Assembly (NCBI RefSeq): GCF_022605165.1
Contig: NC_063069.1
Coordinates: forward strand, 2,976,001-3,040,000
Reading direction: 5' to 3'
DNA length: 64,000 nucleotides
DNA from: Purpureocillium takamizusanense
Taxonomy: Eukaryota > Ascomycota > Sordariomycetes > Hypocreales > Ophiocordycipitaceae
The position numbers and the translations under genes were made by a program. Below, one piece after another: positions 13,244 through 24,690 of the stretch. The notes under the pieces are model-generated. The model searched no databases. It saw only the letters and a list, made by a program, of their open reading frames with translations, and was not told the DNA's origin. Numbering within the stretch: position 1 is the stretch's first letter; each line of letters begins with the position of its first letter.

Positions 13244-16200
13244 TTAAGCTATAAGAGATAGTAAATATTATCTATTAAGTTAATCCTTAATATAGTTTCT
13301 TTTAAAGATATAATATCTATAACGACTAATAGGCTATTAAGCTCGAGATACTTAACAGACTTATAGCTATATAAGCCTTCCTTAAGGAACTTAAAGCTAG
13401 CGGTATTACCGTTAGTAAGCTATTTAACGATAAGGATAAAAGTTGCCTTTATAACGTCCCGCCCCAGAAGGTCGTGCCACCCCGAAGGTTATGGCCGTTT
13501 TATACTAAAATTACTCCTTTATATATCCTTGCAATTAGGCTATTTAAGCTATTAAAATAGAAAATAAATATATTACTATATAAATAACTCTTTATATTTT
13601 TATATAGCGTTTTTTATTTTTCAGTATTACTATTATTATATAGTTTAATATAAGCTTAAAGTTAAAATTTTAAATTCGTTAAGGAATACTAGGAAATTCT
13701 TAGAGAATACTAACTTTTACTTTTTTATTATTAATTAATTATATAAATAAATATAAGATATATAATAATATAGAAAAATATAGAAAATTAGAAATAAATA
13801 TATATATATATAAATATTTAATAGTTTTATATTTAGAATTTTTTATAAATTCCCTCTCTTTAAATTTCTTAAGGAAAATTTTAAAGCTTAATAACTTTAT
13901 AGATAGTAGAGGTATTATTATATAAAATATTATATAGACTATATATAAGTAAGAAATTAAGAATCTTAAATTTAAAAATCTTAAAAAAATTATATAAAGA
14001 GTTAAATTATTTTTTAGCTTATATATAAGACTTTTAAAATTTTATAAAAAATTATAGAAATATATAATATTAAATTTTCTATTTTTATTTTATAGATTTA
14101 TATAATATATATATAATATATAAATCTTTAAGTATAATTCCTTTTCTTTATAGAGTTATTAAAAAGATAATATAATAATTTTAAGAATATATAATTTATT
14201 TTAAAATTCTTTATAAAATTAAGGAAATAAACAAGATTTTACTTTATATTTTTTACTTATAGATATATATATAATCTATTATATATATAAATAATAATTT
14301 ATAATCTCTTTATATTATAAAGTTATTAAGTAAAGTTTAGAGTTTTTATTTTCTTTTACATAATTTCTTTTAAATTCTATATAAAATTAAGTAAAGTAAA
14401 TATATTTTTATAAATATTATTTTTATATAAAGAAATACTTTATTTATATATATATATAAAAATTATATATAAGAAGTTCTATTAATAGTAATCTTATAAA
14501 AATAATAAATAAGATCATAAAAATTTAAGAGACCACGACCTTAAGGGGGGCACGACCTTCTGGGGCGGGACGTTAGTATCTTTTAGATATACCCTTAATA
14601 TACTAAGATATAAAAGAAGTTCCTTAAGGTCCTTAGCCTCGATAATATATATTATACTAATAGATTTAAATTACCGTTTTTTAGGCTATAAGCATTACTA
14701 AAAAAGTCTCGCTAACTTTACCTTTAGCTTTATTAATAATAAAAAAGAGGTTTATTTTTAATAACTTATAGACTATCTTAATGACTTTTAAAAGAGCCTT
14801 AACGTACCTACCTTTAATATTACTTTACTCTCGCGGCGATATTAAAGTAGCGAAAGCTAACGCCGTTATAAGTATATATAGGTAACGTCGAATATTAATA
14901 TAGCTTACCTTATAGTTATATAATATTTTTATACTTTATAAGGAACTAGCCGCTTTAGCGCTATTAAATTACCTTTTATTAATAGCTTAAAAAGCCTTTA
15001 GTTTATATTATCTCTATCGTTATATTCTTTACTTTATATCTTTAGGCCTACTTATTAATTATTACTAAAACCTTTAAGATAGTTACCTTAATATCTATAA
15101 CTTAACTATTATCGAGAATACCTATAGCTAACTATACCTTAATAAGGTACCTTTATACCTTCGAATCTTTAATAACCTTAAAAACGATATTACTAATAAT
15201 ATTAATAACGATAACGCTAAGGCTAATATAATATAATAGACTTAAGGATTAGGCTAGTCTTATAGCTAGTCTTATAGCTAGTCTTATAGCTAGTCTTATA
15301 GTAGGCCTTATAGCTAACTACCCGGTTAGACTATTAGCTAAGGTATATAGCTATTAAACTTAAGCGTTTATTATAACCGGTTATAATTTAAGCTCGAAGA
15401 TCCTAGTAACGAGCCCTTATAGCTATTATAACGGTCTCGCCGTTAGCTATAGATAAAGAGGGCATTATAAAGTAGCCGCTATCGCGGCGCTATTACTTAG
15501 GCTCTTAGCACCTAGCCTATATAGGCGCGCCTAGCCCGGCCCGGAAAAACGAGTCCCTAATATTATAATATTAGGGGAAATAGCGAAAATACTATTTTTA
15601 AGCGAATTAAGGCTTACTAGGGAAGGGGTAGATAAGGATATAGGCGCGGGCGTAATTAGTAGGTAGTAATAGTTAGCGCGGGCGCGGCGCCGGTAGCGCC
15701 CGACCGGGCCTAGTAGAGAGATCTGGAGCGGAAGAACGTCTATCTAAATATAATAATATCGTAGGGAAACGACGGAAATATATTTTTTAAGCGAATTAAG
15801 CCTTACCGGCGCGGGCGCGAGCGCTATATTATAACGATATAAATCAATTAAGATATTAGCATACGTTATAGTGCGCCGGTCTCGTCCTATACTTATATAC
15901 TTAAAATAGCTAGCGTAGGATAGGGGTGGGGTAATAGGTCTAAAATATAAGCGACCTATATAACTAACTATTTATACCTTTATAAATAGGAGGACTCTAA
16001 TAATATAGCTTTATAACTAAGGTAATTAAGGCTAGCTAATATATAGCTAGCTATAAGGTAATATATTAAATAAGAGATCTATAAGTTAATTCTATTTAAT
16101 CTTATTATTATCTATTATTATCTATATTTAATAAGCTAGATATATATACTTAAGCTAGTTAATTAACGCTAAGCGCCTTAAATATAAAAACCCCCTTTCC

Positions 16201-16522
16201 TTTTCTCTCTCTTTCTTTCTTTCTCTTTTTATTATCCTTACTTTATTCCCTTATAGTAAGTTTAATATTTACTAACCTATTAGCCTATTATCTCTTAAAT
16301 AATATTAATATTATTTTAATTATTATAATAATAGTAAATTAAATATATCTCCTTTATCTTTAAGTTAATTATATATTAATAATAATAGCTAAAGCTTAAG
16401 GAATTTAAATACCTTTATATATATTATATTAAGTATTAAAGCTATTTTAAATTAGCTTTTTATAATTATATTATTAGAAAATAGTTTAATTAATATATAT
16501 ATTATTTAAAGTATAATTACTA
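13244..16522. repeat. TA-TIR element remnant around the 13454-14573 insertion
   Basis: Outside the inserted element, 13,250-13,453 and 14,574-15,965 match the forward orientation of the TA-target long-TIR family. Shared landmarks are CGATATTAC.AATAATATTAATAACG near 15,190, CGGCGCTATTAC near 15,490, the CCCGGCCCGGAAAAACGAGTC block near 15,535, and GCCGGTCTCGTCC near 15,880. The last is almost unmutated relative to the unRIPped copy at 27,500. From about 15,966 to 16,010 the sequence is the end of a hairpin element (CTATTTATACCTTTATAAATAG then GAGGACTC). Positions 16,011-16,522 are AT-rich with a CT-rich tract at 16,190-16,240 and no gene. Confidence 0.55.
13454..14573. mobile_element. TA-target element with ACGTCCCGCCCC TIRs
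   Basis: A 1,120-bp element flanked by TA on both sides. The terminal inverted repeats are identical for about 25 bp from ACGTCCCGCCCCAGAAGG inward and continue imperfectly to about 45 bp. The ends are GC-rich and unmutated, while the interior is extremely AT-rich with no coding trace. The TIRs resemble those of the pogo-like elements at 16523-17988 and 29924-31678 (ACGTCC.GCCC, then CCTTAAGGTC). It is therefore probably a non-autonomous relative of that Tc1/mariner-pogo (Fot1-like) family. It sits inside DNA related to the TA-TIR element family. Confidence 0.75.
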
Positions 16523-17988
16523 ACGTCCTGCCCTATAATATTATAGCTACCTTAAGGTCATACCTATAGGTTAAAAAACATAATAGCTTTAATGTCGCGC
16601 TAAATAACTAAATATAGCTTAATTTTAAATCTAATACTTATATTATATATATATTACTATAACGAGTCTAATAAGCTAATTTTTATTTAATCCCTTATTA
16701 TATTTTACTTCCTAATATATACGCTATGCCTTAATAGCTTATTTAATAGCTTACTTTACCTTCTTAATTACTAATATCGTAAAAAATAAACTATTTAGAC
16801 CTCTTTTAATTACCTAATAGCTTAATAGCTCGTAGGTATCGACCTATACCTTTAAATAATTAATTCGGGTCTTTTAATTAGCGATAATACTATTTTTATC
16901 ATTAAGGGATTTAACTACTTTCTTAGCTATAACTTAAAACCTATAATTAATACTAGTAAGGTCTTTCTTTAGAAATTAAAGCTATATATAGACTTCCTTA
17001 CTATCTTAAGGGGTCTACTATTCTTTAATCTTTAAAAAGGATTATTTTATTAAGGTCTTAAGCTCTAAAAGAGACCTTACTTTAATAAAGGTATCGAGAG
17101 GTTTTTAAAGCTATATTAGAAAGATCTTAGCTACCTAGAAGCCTACCTTAATATTATTATATATAAAGGTATTATTAAAGGCTACTTTATATACCCTTAA
17201 AAAGCGTTACTTTTAATATAGCGCTATAACTTTAAAGTTAGCTAGGCTAATATATTATTAATAATATAATAACTTAAGAGCTTTTAGTCTTTATAATAAT
17301 CTTTATAAGATTATTATTTATAACCTTATTAGCCCTAATCTCGCCCTTAATAACGCTAATTTTATCTATATTATATATTTAATTAGACTTAATTAAAAGG
17401 GTCTTTAATTTATCGTTAAGATAACGCTAAAGGTTATAAAATATATCTTTAATTAAAGAGAGGAGGGACTAAATAGCTTTAATACCTTAAATAGGCTTTA
17501 CTTTAATAAGTAAGTTACGTTAAAGGAAGTAATAAACTTAATTATAGCCGATATAAAAGAGTTAACTTCCTTAAGCTACTATAAGCTATATCAAGGTATA
17601 TATATTAGCCTTTATTAAAGCCTAGCTAGCGGTCTCTTTAATAAGGATTTAATTAATAAACTATTCTTTTTAGACTTATAATTATTATTATATCTTTTCC
17701 TTTACTTTATATATCTTTTAATACCTATTATATTGCTTTTATAATATAGACTTTAAAACGCTTTAAGCCCGATTAGTCTAGCTAGTTTTCCCCCTATTTT
17801 AAGGTCTTTAAACGTATTTTATATCCTAGCTTTATTTATAGCCTTTAATTTAGTTATCGCAAAAATTTAAGTCTATTTAATTAAAAAATATAGAAGCTAT
17901 AAAAGAATATTATTACTAGGCTTAGTTAAGCGCGTTAAGAAATTAAAACGCGATCTTAAGGTAGGTATAATATTATAGGGTAGGATAT
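16523..17988 (-). mobile_element. pogo/Fot1-like DNA transposon, RIP-inactivated
   Basis: A 1,466-bp element flanked by TA. The left terminus is ACGTCCTGCCCTATAATATT and the right terminus is its RIPped inverse. It matches the element at 29924-31678 in the opposite orientation: end sequences, the GCGCTAAATAAC block near 16,597, and the TTAATTAAATAGACTTAAAT-like block at the far end. The coding strand is minus, by analogy with the better-readable copy at 29924-31678. The transposase is destroyed by stops. The TA target and the remnant of the transposase C-terminal block place it in the Tc1/mariner superfamily, pogo clade. Confidence 0.78.
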
Positions 17989-18087
17989 TATTAAGTAAAT
18001 TTTTATTCCTTTTTTTAATATTATAATATTATATAAAAAAAGCTTTTAATTAATATCTATTCTATTTAAAAGACTATAATATATATT

Positions 18088-18214
18088 TATTATATTATAA
18101 TTATAAAGATAAAGGCTAAAGAGGAATATAATATTATATAATTATACCTTTATTATTAAGCTATAAATTATATAGCTAAAGCTACTTTATTTATATTATA
18201 TTTTATATTTATTA
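18088..18214. repeat. Direct repeat X1 flanking a 3.4-kb element
   Basis: A segment of about 127 bp beginning TATTATATTATAATTATAAA and ending ATATTTATTA. It is repeated directly at 21580-21704 with about 90% identity by eye. X1 ends at the exact base where the TA-TIR element begins, and X2 starts at the exact base after it ends. I saw no further copy in the window. Confidence 0.75.
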
Positions 18215-21200
18215 AAAATAGTGCTATTTATATAGATATAAAAGTCTAGCTATATAGATAATCTACTTTTATTTTAGGCCTATTACCCCTAGACCGCGCT
18301 AGCTATTTTTAATACGTAAGTATAGGATAAGATTAGCGCACTATAATATATACTAATATCTTAATTAAATTATATCGTTATAATATAGCGCCCGCGCTAG
18401 CGCGCTAGCTAGGCTTAATTCGCTTAAAAAATATATTTCTATAGTTTCTATACGATATTATTATATTTAGATAGATATTCTTCCGTTCTAGATCTCTCCG
18501 TTAGGCTTAGTCTAGCGCTATTAGCGCTATTTACGCCTATTACTATTATTATTACCTACGCCTATAATTACGTCTACCCCTTTACTAATAGGCCTTAATT
18601 CGCTTAAAAATAATATTTCTATTATTTTCTCTTAATATTATAATATCGGGGCTATATTATTTTATATTAGGCTAAATACTTATATATATTAGCTACTATA
18701 GCTCGTAATACCCTTAAATAGCGCCGCTACTATACCGCTAATAATAGATACCTTATAATACTATTAGAGCTATTATATAAGGCCTATTATAAGCCTATTA
18801 TAATATTATTTCTAACGTTAAGTAAGGCTTACTATAAGCTTATTATAATATTATCTTTAACGTTAAGTAAGGCCTATTATAATACCGCTATAATACCTTA
18901 TTATTACTTTCTTCCTTAAAGTAAAATTAATTATATCTTATATTTAAGTTTAATAAGTAAGTACCTTAATTAGCTATTTAATTAGGCTATTAACTTAGGC
19001 TATTATAGCGAGCCTATAAGGCTACCTATAATACTTAAGGCTATAAGGCCTAGTATTATTATATAGTATTAGCTTTAGTATTATTATTATTAATACTATT
19101 AATATCGCTATTATCGTTAAATTAAAGGTAATATAAAACTTTAAGCTTTTTATTAGCTATATTAAGGCGTAATTAGCTATAAGTATTCTCGATAATAATT
19201 AAGTTATAGATCTTAAGGTAACTATCTTAAAGGTTTTAATAATAGTTAATAAATAGTCTTAAAGTAAGATATAAAGTAAAGAATATAACGATATAAAAGA
19301 TATAAATTAAGGGCTTTTTAAGCTATTAGCGATAAGTAATTTAATTATATTATAGCTAAGACTCCTTTATAAAGTATTCGAAGATTATATAACTATAAGG
19401 TAGCCTATATTAATATTAAAAGTTACTTATATATACCTATAGCGGTATTAACTCTCGCTACTTAAGTATTATAATAAAGGTAAAGTAATATTACTTTATA
19501 AAAAGGTTAATAACTAAATATATAAGCTATAAGTTTAATTTACTTAGTTAAGCTTATTAAGTAAATTAAAGCCGCTATTTATAAAGCTATTTAATAGCCT
19601 TTTAAATATATATTTAGGCTTTATTCTTAAGTATTAACTTTAAGCCCTTATAAAGGTAATAAAGGTCTAATATATTAATTATAAAATAAGACTTAATATC
19701 TATATAAGTAGTCTTAACTAGACTATTAACCCTTTCATTAAAGTTACGATAATAATTAATATAATACTTAGCTTATTATTAACGCTAAGGTATATATTTA
19801 TCTTAGATATATTAAAGAGTCTATTTTTAATAGCTAAAGGTATCGATAAAAGACTTTTAGGCCTTTTTAAAGAGATTATAATTATTAATATAAATAATAG
19901 CTTAAAAGGCCTTATATATACTATTATAGGTATTATTTTAGGTATTTAATAAACTTATAATACCTTTTTTTTACCTCTTATTATATATAGTCGCGATCTT
20001 TAATATTAAAGTTAAGCTTAATAAATAAGTCGCTATTACCGTTATTATTATTATCGTTATTATTACTTACTTTATCCTTTTAATAAAAGTTAATCTTAGC
20101 CTTAACGTTAGCTAAAATATAGTATATATATAGCTATTATTATATATTAAGAAAGACCCTTATAAAGATTATATAAAGAGCTTATTCCTTATCTATAATA
20201 ATAACTTTAGGGGCTAGTACTATAAGGCTCTTATAAAGTTTATTTAATTACTTAATAAGCTATTAGAAATAATATTCCTTTTTACCGTTAATAAAGCTAA
20301 ATGTAAAGTTAATAATACTTTTATAATCTATAACGCTAATAGCTTAAAAGAAAGGCATTTTAAAGTAATTAGTCTTATATATATATTATTAAAGCTAAGG
20401 ACTTCTAGAAACTTCTTTTATATCTTATAATATTAAAGGTAGGTCTAAAAGAGGGCTTTAAGGCGACCTTTATTATTAAGTAATTTATTAACTTTAATCT
20501 TATTTTATTCGAGCTTTTTAAGGAAGGCTTAAATAACTATTAAGCTATTAAGGCGCTCTCTTTTTATTACTTACCTATTATTATAGATATCTTTCTTCTA
20601 AAAGAAAGAGTAATTTAAGTCGGCATTATAGATAATATTTACTATCTTATAAGCTTATATACTATACTTAATCGCGAATTCCCTTTCCTTATCTTATTAA
20701 ATTACTATATAGTAGTAAAAGATAATATATATAAATAGATTAAGAAATTAGCTATAATTATATTAACCTTCTTTTACCTTATATACCTATTTTTAATTAA
20801 TAGACTTAATAGTTAAGGTAATAACTTAATAAAGTAATTAAGCTTTTAAGATATTAACTTTCGGAAGCTAGCGCTTTTAGACCTTCTTTTAGGGCTATAA
20901 TCGTAATAAAAGATAATATATAAGAGTTAATTAATACTATTAATCTTATATTTAGTAAAGGAGGCTTTAATAAAGTAGGCTCTATTCTTACGGTAGAAGT
21001 TAGTTAAGAAGTTAAAGAGGTCTTTAAAGGTATCGAAGGTTAGCGATAGCGTTAATAAAGGTAGTATCGATATATTAATAAAGTTATTATTATTATCTTT
21101 AGCTATATTAAAATATCGTTAATTAGCTTATTAGCGTTATAGCCTATAAGAAACTTACTAGCTTAAGCGATAAGTAGCCTATCTATAAATAGCTTATTAA

Positions 21201-21579
21201 TAGGAAGCCTATTTATAAGAAGCCTATTAGTAATAAGAAGCTTATCGGTAGTAAATAGCTATAATATATTAATAAGGAAGTTAAGATCTATATTATAGTT
21301 AAGACCGCGAGGGAAGCTATTTAAAGGCGTCTTAAGGTAGCTTTATAAGACGGGCTTTATAAGGCATAATATAGTATTAAGGCGCTTTAGCTATGATATA
21401 TAAAGGTAGGCGCGCTATACTTACTATAGGCGACTAATAAGGTAGCTCTCGCGCTAACTTAGGCTACGAACCTTAAATAGGTATAGCGTATTACGTAGCG
21501 TATAATTAGCTAGAAAAAAATTAAAAAGTAGATTGTCTATATAGCTAGACTTTTATATCTATGCGAATAGCACTACTCT
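18215..21579 (+). mobile_element. TA-target element with ~50-bp TIRs, family not identified
   Basis: A 3,365-bp element flanked by TA. The ends are inverted repeats of about 50 bp that share GTGCTATT and then GATATAAAAGTCTAGCTATA. It is the longest member of a family whose fragments occur at about 2,450-4,357, 14,574-15,965, 22,300-26,200, 29,165-31,760 and 32,160-33,610. The GC-rich element at 26943-27634 looks like a deletion derivative with related ends and the same CGGCGC, CCCGGCCCGGAAAAACGAG and GGTCTCGTCC landmarks. Reading the plus strand from about 20,000 to 21,400 while ignoring stops gives one long frame, which is probably the ruined transposase. It has no motif I can name, and I do not assign a superfamily beyond the TA target. 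Confidence 0.65.
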
Positions 21580-21704
21580 TATTATATTATAATTATAAAG
21601 ATAAAGGCTAAATAAATATAATATTAAGTAATTATACCTTTATTATTAAGCTATAAAGTATATAATTAAGGCTACTTTATTTATATTATATTTTATATTT
21701 ATTA
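21580..21704. repeat. Direct repeat X2 flanking a 3.4-kb element
   Basis: The partner of X1 (18088-18214), in the same orientation, directly abutting the right end of the TA-TIR element. See X1. Confidence 0.75.
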
Positions 21705-22498
21705 GTTATATAAATAGGCTACTTATAAGTCTATATATATAAGTAAATAAGTCTTATATTTAAGAACTAATTATTATATTAATAATATTATAAAAGTAAA
21801 TAATATAATCTTTTAACTATTTATTTATTATTACTAAGGTTATTATTTATTAATATTTAATAATTAATAGACTTTATAATAGTTTAATATTATTATAATC
21901 TTTACTTTGAAAAATAAAGTCTTAAGATAAAGTAAGAGCCTTATATATATATATATATATATATAAGTATAAATACTTAATTGCTTTATTATTATAGTAA
22001 GGTTAAATAAAAAAGAGGGGGAAAAGATATATCTCTTTATAACGATTAATTTATAAGTATCTTAAAAATCTTAAAAGTCTTAAGAATCTTAAGCGTTATA
22101 AAACTCTTAAAAAATAAATATATTAAGAATATTATAAGTAAAGTAAGTTATTGCCTTTATTAGCTTAAGTTAAGTAACTTTAAAAGCTACCTATTAAATA
22201 TAAAAGTTAATATATTAATAATATTTAATTAAATAAATAACTTACTTTAATTTCTATTAAATTATTTTAATAAAAAGGGGGAGAGGGGAAGAATAAATAT
22301 ATACGATAAAATTAGGCTATAACTATATAATATTATAAAGTAATTAATAAATAATATAAAAGTATTTACTATTATCCCTTTTATATTAAGTAATATTAAG
22401 GGCATAACTATATTTTATTATATATATAACCTATCCCTATATTTTTAGGTCTAGGCCTTATTCCTAGACTATATTAGCTATTTTTAATATTTAAGTAT
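21705..22498. repeat. AT-rich unassigned sequence and the start of another TA-TIR copy
   Basis: Positions 21,705-22,430 are RIPped AT-rich DNA with a (TA)n run near 21,945-21,965 and no gene. From about 22,430 the sequence matches the reverse copy of the TA-TIR family (CTAGACTATATTAGCTATTTTTAAT). It is interrupted at 22498 by the hairpin element and resumes at 23273. Confidence 0.5.
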
Positions 22499-23272
22499 AA
22501 GTTCTCCTATTTATAAAGGTATAAATAGTTATATAGGTAGGTTACGGCAATTAATAGGGTAGCGTTTTTTTAGCTAATAGTATAGCGCGCATCGCCGAAT
22601 AGCCCGCGCACGCGGGGCGAGGCCTATTAGCGCCCGCATAGGCACCTTACCTCTATCTATATTATATATTATACTTAACTATACTACGGTCGGCATCTCC
22701 TTTCCTTGCGTAGCGGGTAAGGGCAAGTATGCGTAGGCGCGGGCGCCCGGACCGGAGCGGAAAAATATAGCGCTAATATTATAATATTGCGAGAAAATAG
22801 CGGAAATACGTTTTAGGCGCTGCTGGTAGTCGCCGGCGCGGGCGTGGGCGCAGTTAGCAGTGGCATTTTGAGATGTCGGGTCTATATTGTTCCGGTCTAG
22901 GCACCCTGCCGTGCTCTATCTGCGCCTATACTTGCGCCTATACCTATACCTATACCCGCGCTCGCGCCCGCGATTGCCTATAGCGGCGCCGGCAGCGCCT
23001 AAAAACGTATTTCCGTTATTTTCTCGTAATGTTATAATATCGGCGCTATGTTATTCCGCTCCGGTCTATAGCCCGCGCGTACTAGGTGCCTTTACGTAGG
23101 TAAAGGAGATGCTATAGTATGTAATATAGATAGAGGTAGGGCAGTCTTACCTCGCGTACGCGGGCTATTCGGCGATACGCGTTACGCTATTAGCTAAAAA
23201 AACTCTGCCCTATTAATTGCCGTAACCTACTTATATAACTAACTATTCGCACCTTTATAAATAGAAGAACTC
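22499..23272. mobile_element. Fold-back (long-TIR) hairpin element
   Basis: A 774-bp element whose two halves are inverted repeats of roughly 300 bp each around a central loop near 22,840-22,980. The ends read (A/G)AGTTCT.CTATTTATAAA. The flanks carry TTAAGTAT at 22491-22498 and again at 23273-23280, an 8-bp TSD (9 bp if the terminal base is assigned to the target). The 8-9-bp TSD with long TIRs points to a Mutator-like or hAT-like non-autonomous element. It keeps much G+C, including GCGCCCGCG-type words, unlike its surroundings, so it is younger or less affected by RIP. It sits inside a TA-TIR copy. Its TIR also occurs as partial copies at about 4358 and 15,966-16,010. Confidence 0.8.
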
Positions 23273-23856
23273 TTAAGTATAAGACGGTATCTTAATTAAC
23301 TAATATCGCTATAATATATCGCTTACGCTAGCGCGCTAGTAAGGCTTAATTTATTTAAAAGCGCGTTTCCGCTATTTTATTAAGATATTATAATATCGGA
23401 GACTTATTTTTCTAGGCCGGGTTTCTTTATTAGGTCTGGTCTAGGAAAGGGGGGGGGGGCTATGCTATCCGCGCCTATTATTACTAATTATACTTATGCC
23501 TATAGCCTTATTTACCTTAGCTATAGCGCCGGTAGGGCCTAAAACGTATTTCTATTATTTCCTCGCGATATTATAATATTAGAGACTTGTTTTTCTAGGC
23601 CGGGCTAGGCGCCTATATACGTTATCGCTATTATTGCTATTATTGCTACTATCGCTACCGTCGCTCGTAATGCTATTAATCGGCCTTAAGTAGCCGCGCT
23701 ACTATCGTTACCGCTATAGGTACCTTATACTGCCCTATCTATCGTCGCTTAAGGGCTATTATAATACCTACTATAAGGTCTACTATAAGGTCTACTATAA
23801 GGTTTACTATAGGGTTTATTATAAGGCCGCAATATAGGTATATAATACTATCTTAT
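23273..23856 (-). repeat. Continuation of the interrupted TA-TIR copy
   Basis: After the hairpin element, the TA-TIR family sequence resumes in reverse orientation. Landmarks are GCGCGCTAG near 23,331, TTATTTTTCTAGGCCGGG near 23,405, GCGCCGGTAGGGCC near 23,527 and TAGCCGCGCTAC near 23,691. A run of ten or more G near 23,450-23,459 interrupts it. There are no coding features. Confidence 0.55.
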
Positions 23857-24416
23857 TATAAGAAAGAGGGATAAAGGCAGAGGAAGGTAAAGATAATAAG
23901 GAAATAGGGATATATAGAGACAAAAGGGGTAATAGTAATAAAGAGATAAAATAGGTAGTTAAGATAGTAAAGGTATTAAATTGCTTGATCTTCTATCTCA
24001 TCTAGACTAGGAGGCAATAGCCCTATATATAATAAAATAGACTCGGCCTTCGGTCTGATTATCTATCCGTCGGTCTAATACTATTTTTTTAGCTTAGCGT
24101 TATAGCTAAATATAGCTAAATATAGCTAAATTTAGCGTAGCTTTAGTCTTAAGTTTAGACCTATAGCTGAATTTAGCGTAGCGTTATAGCTAGAACCTTA
24201 ATAAGGCTAGTCGGGTCTAGTCTCTATATAGTAATTAGGACTATACCTATTATCGCCTAGTCTCTTATATAAATATCCGTCGGATATTTATTAAATACCC
24301 GATAGGTATTTTATTTATAGTAATAGTTATATTATATAGTTATATTATATAGTTATATAAAACCTACTATATATTATATATAGGAATATTATATAGTTAT
24401 ATTATATAGACTAATA
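23857..24416 (+). mobile_element. LTR1 (copy E)
   Basis: A 560-bp LTR1 in forward orientation from TATAAGAAAGAGGG to TAGACTAATA. Unlike copies A, B, C and F, the flanking pentamers do not match (CTTAT before, ATCTA after). It may therefore have been formed or moved by recombination between elements rather than being a simple solo LTR. Confidence 0.8.
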
Positions 24417-24690
24417 ATCTATCTCTTTATTAATCTTACTAAGATCTCTTAGATCGTATCTATAATCCTTCGATCCTTTCCTTAAATCGCTAGGAGTATT
24501 ATAGTGCTTTTACGATCTAGAGTACCTAGATTATAATACGATCTTAGCGCTCCTTCTTTTATATACTTAATTATATAACCCTAGGGAGCCTTCTTATAGG
24601 TCCCCCTATCGTTAGATTCCTTTAGTTATATTATCTAACCTATAATAAGCCGTCTTACTTAGCGGCTGCCTATTAGTCTATAATAGCTAG
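24417..24690 (+). repeat. Likely LTR2 fragment
   Basis: The segment shares with LTR2 (5678-6133) the words ATCTCTTTATTAAT, CTTACTAAGAT-like and the end block AGCGGCTGCCTATTAGTCTATAAT. The middle is divergent. It is probably a truncated LTR2 copy, or the LTR of a related gypsy family, into which LTR1 copy E landed. Confidence 0.45.

Noticed and set aside
22887..23099. 70-codon plus-strand ORF
   Set aside because: It lies inside the fold-back element, is made of short repeats (LYLRLYLRLYLY) and mirrors the inverted arm. It is not a gene.
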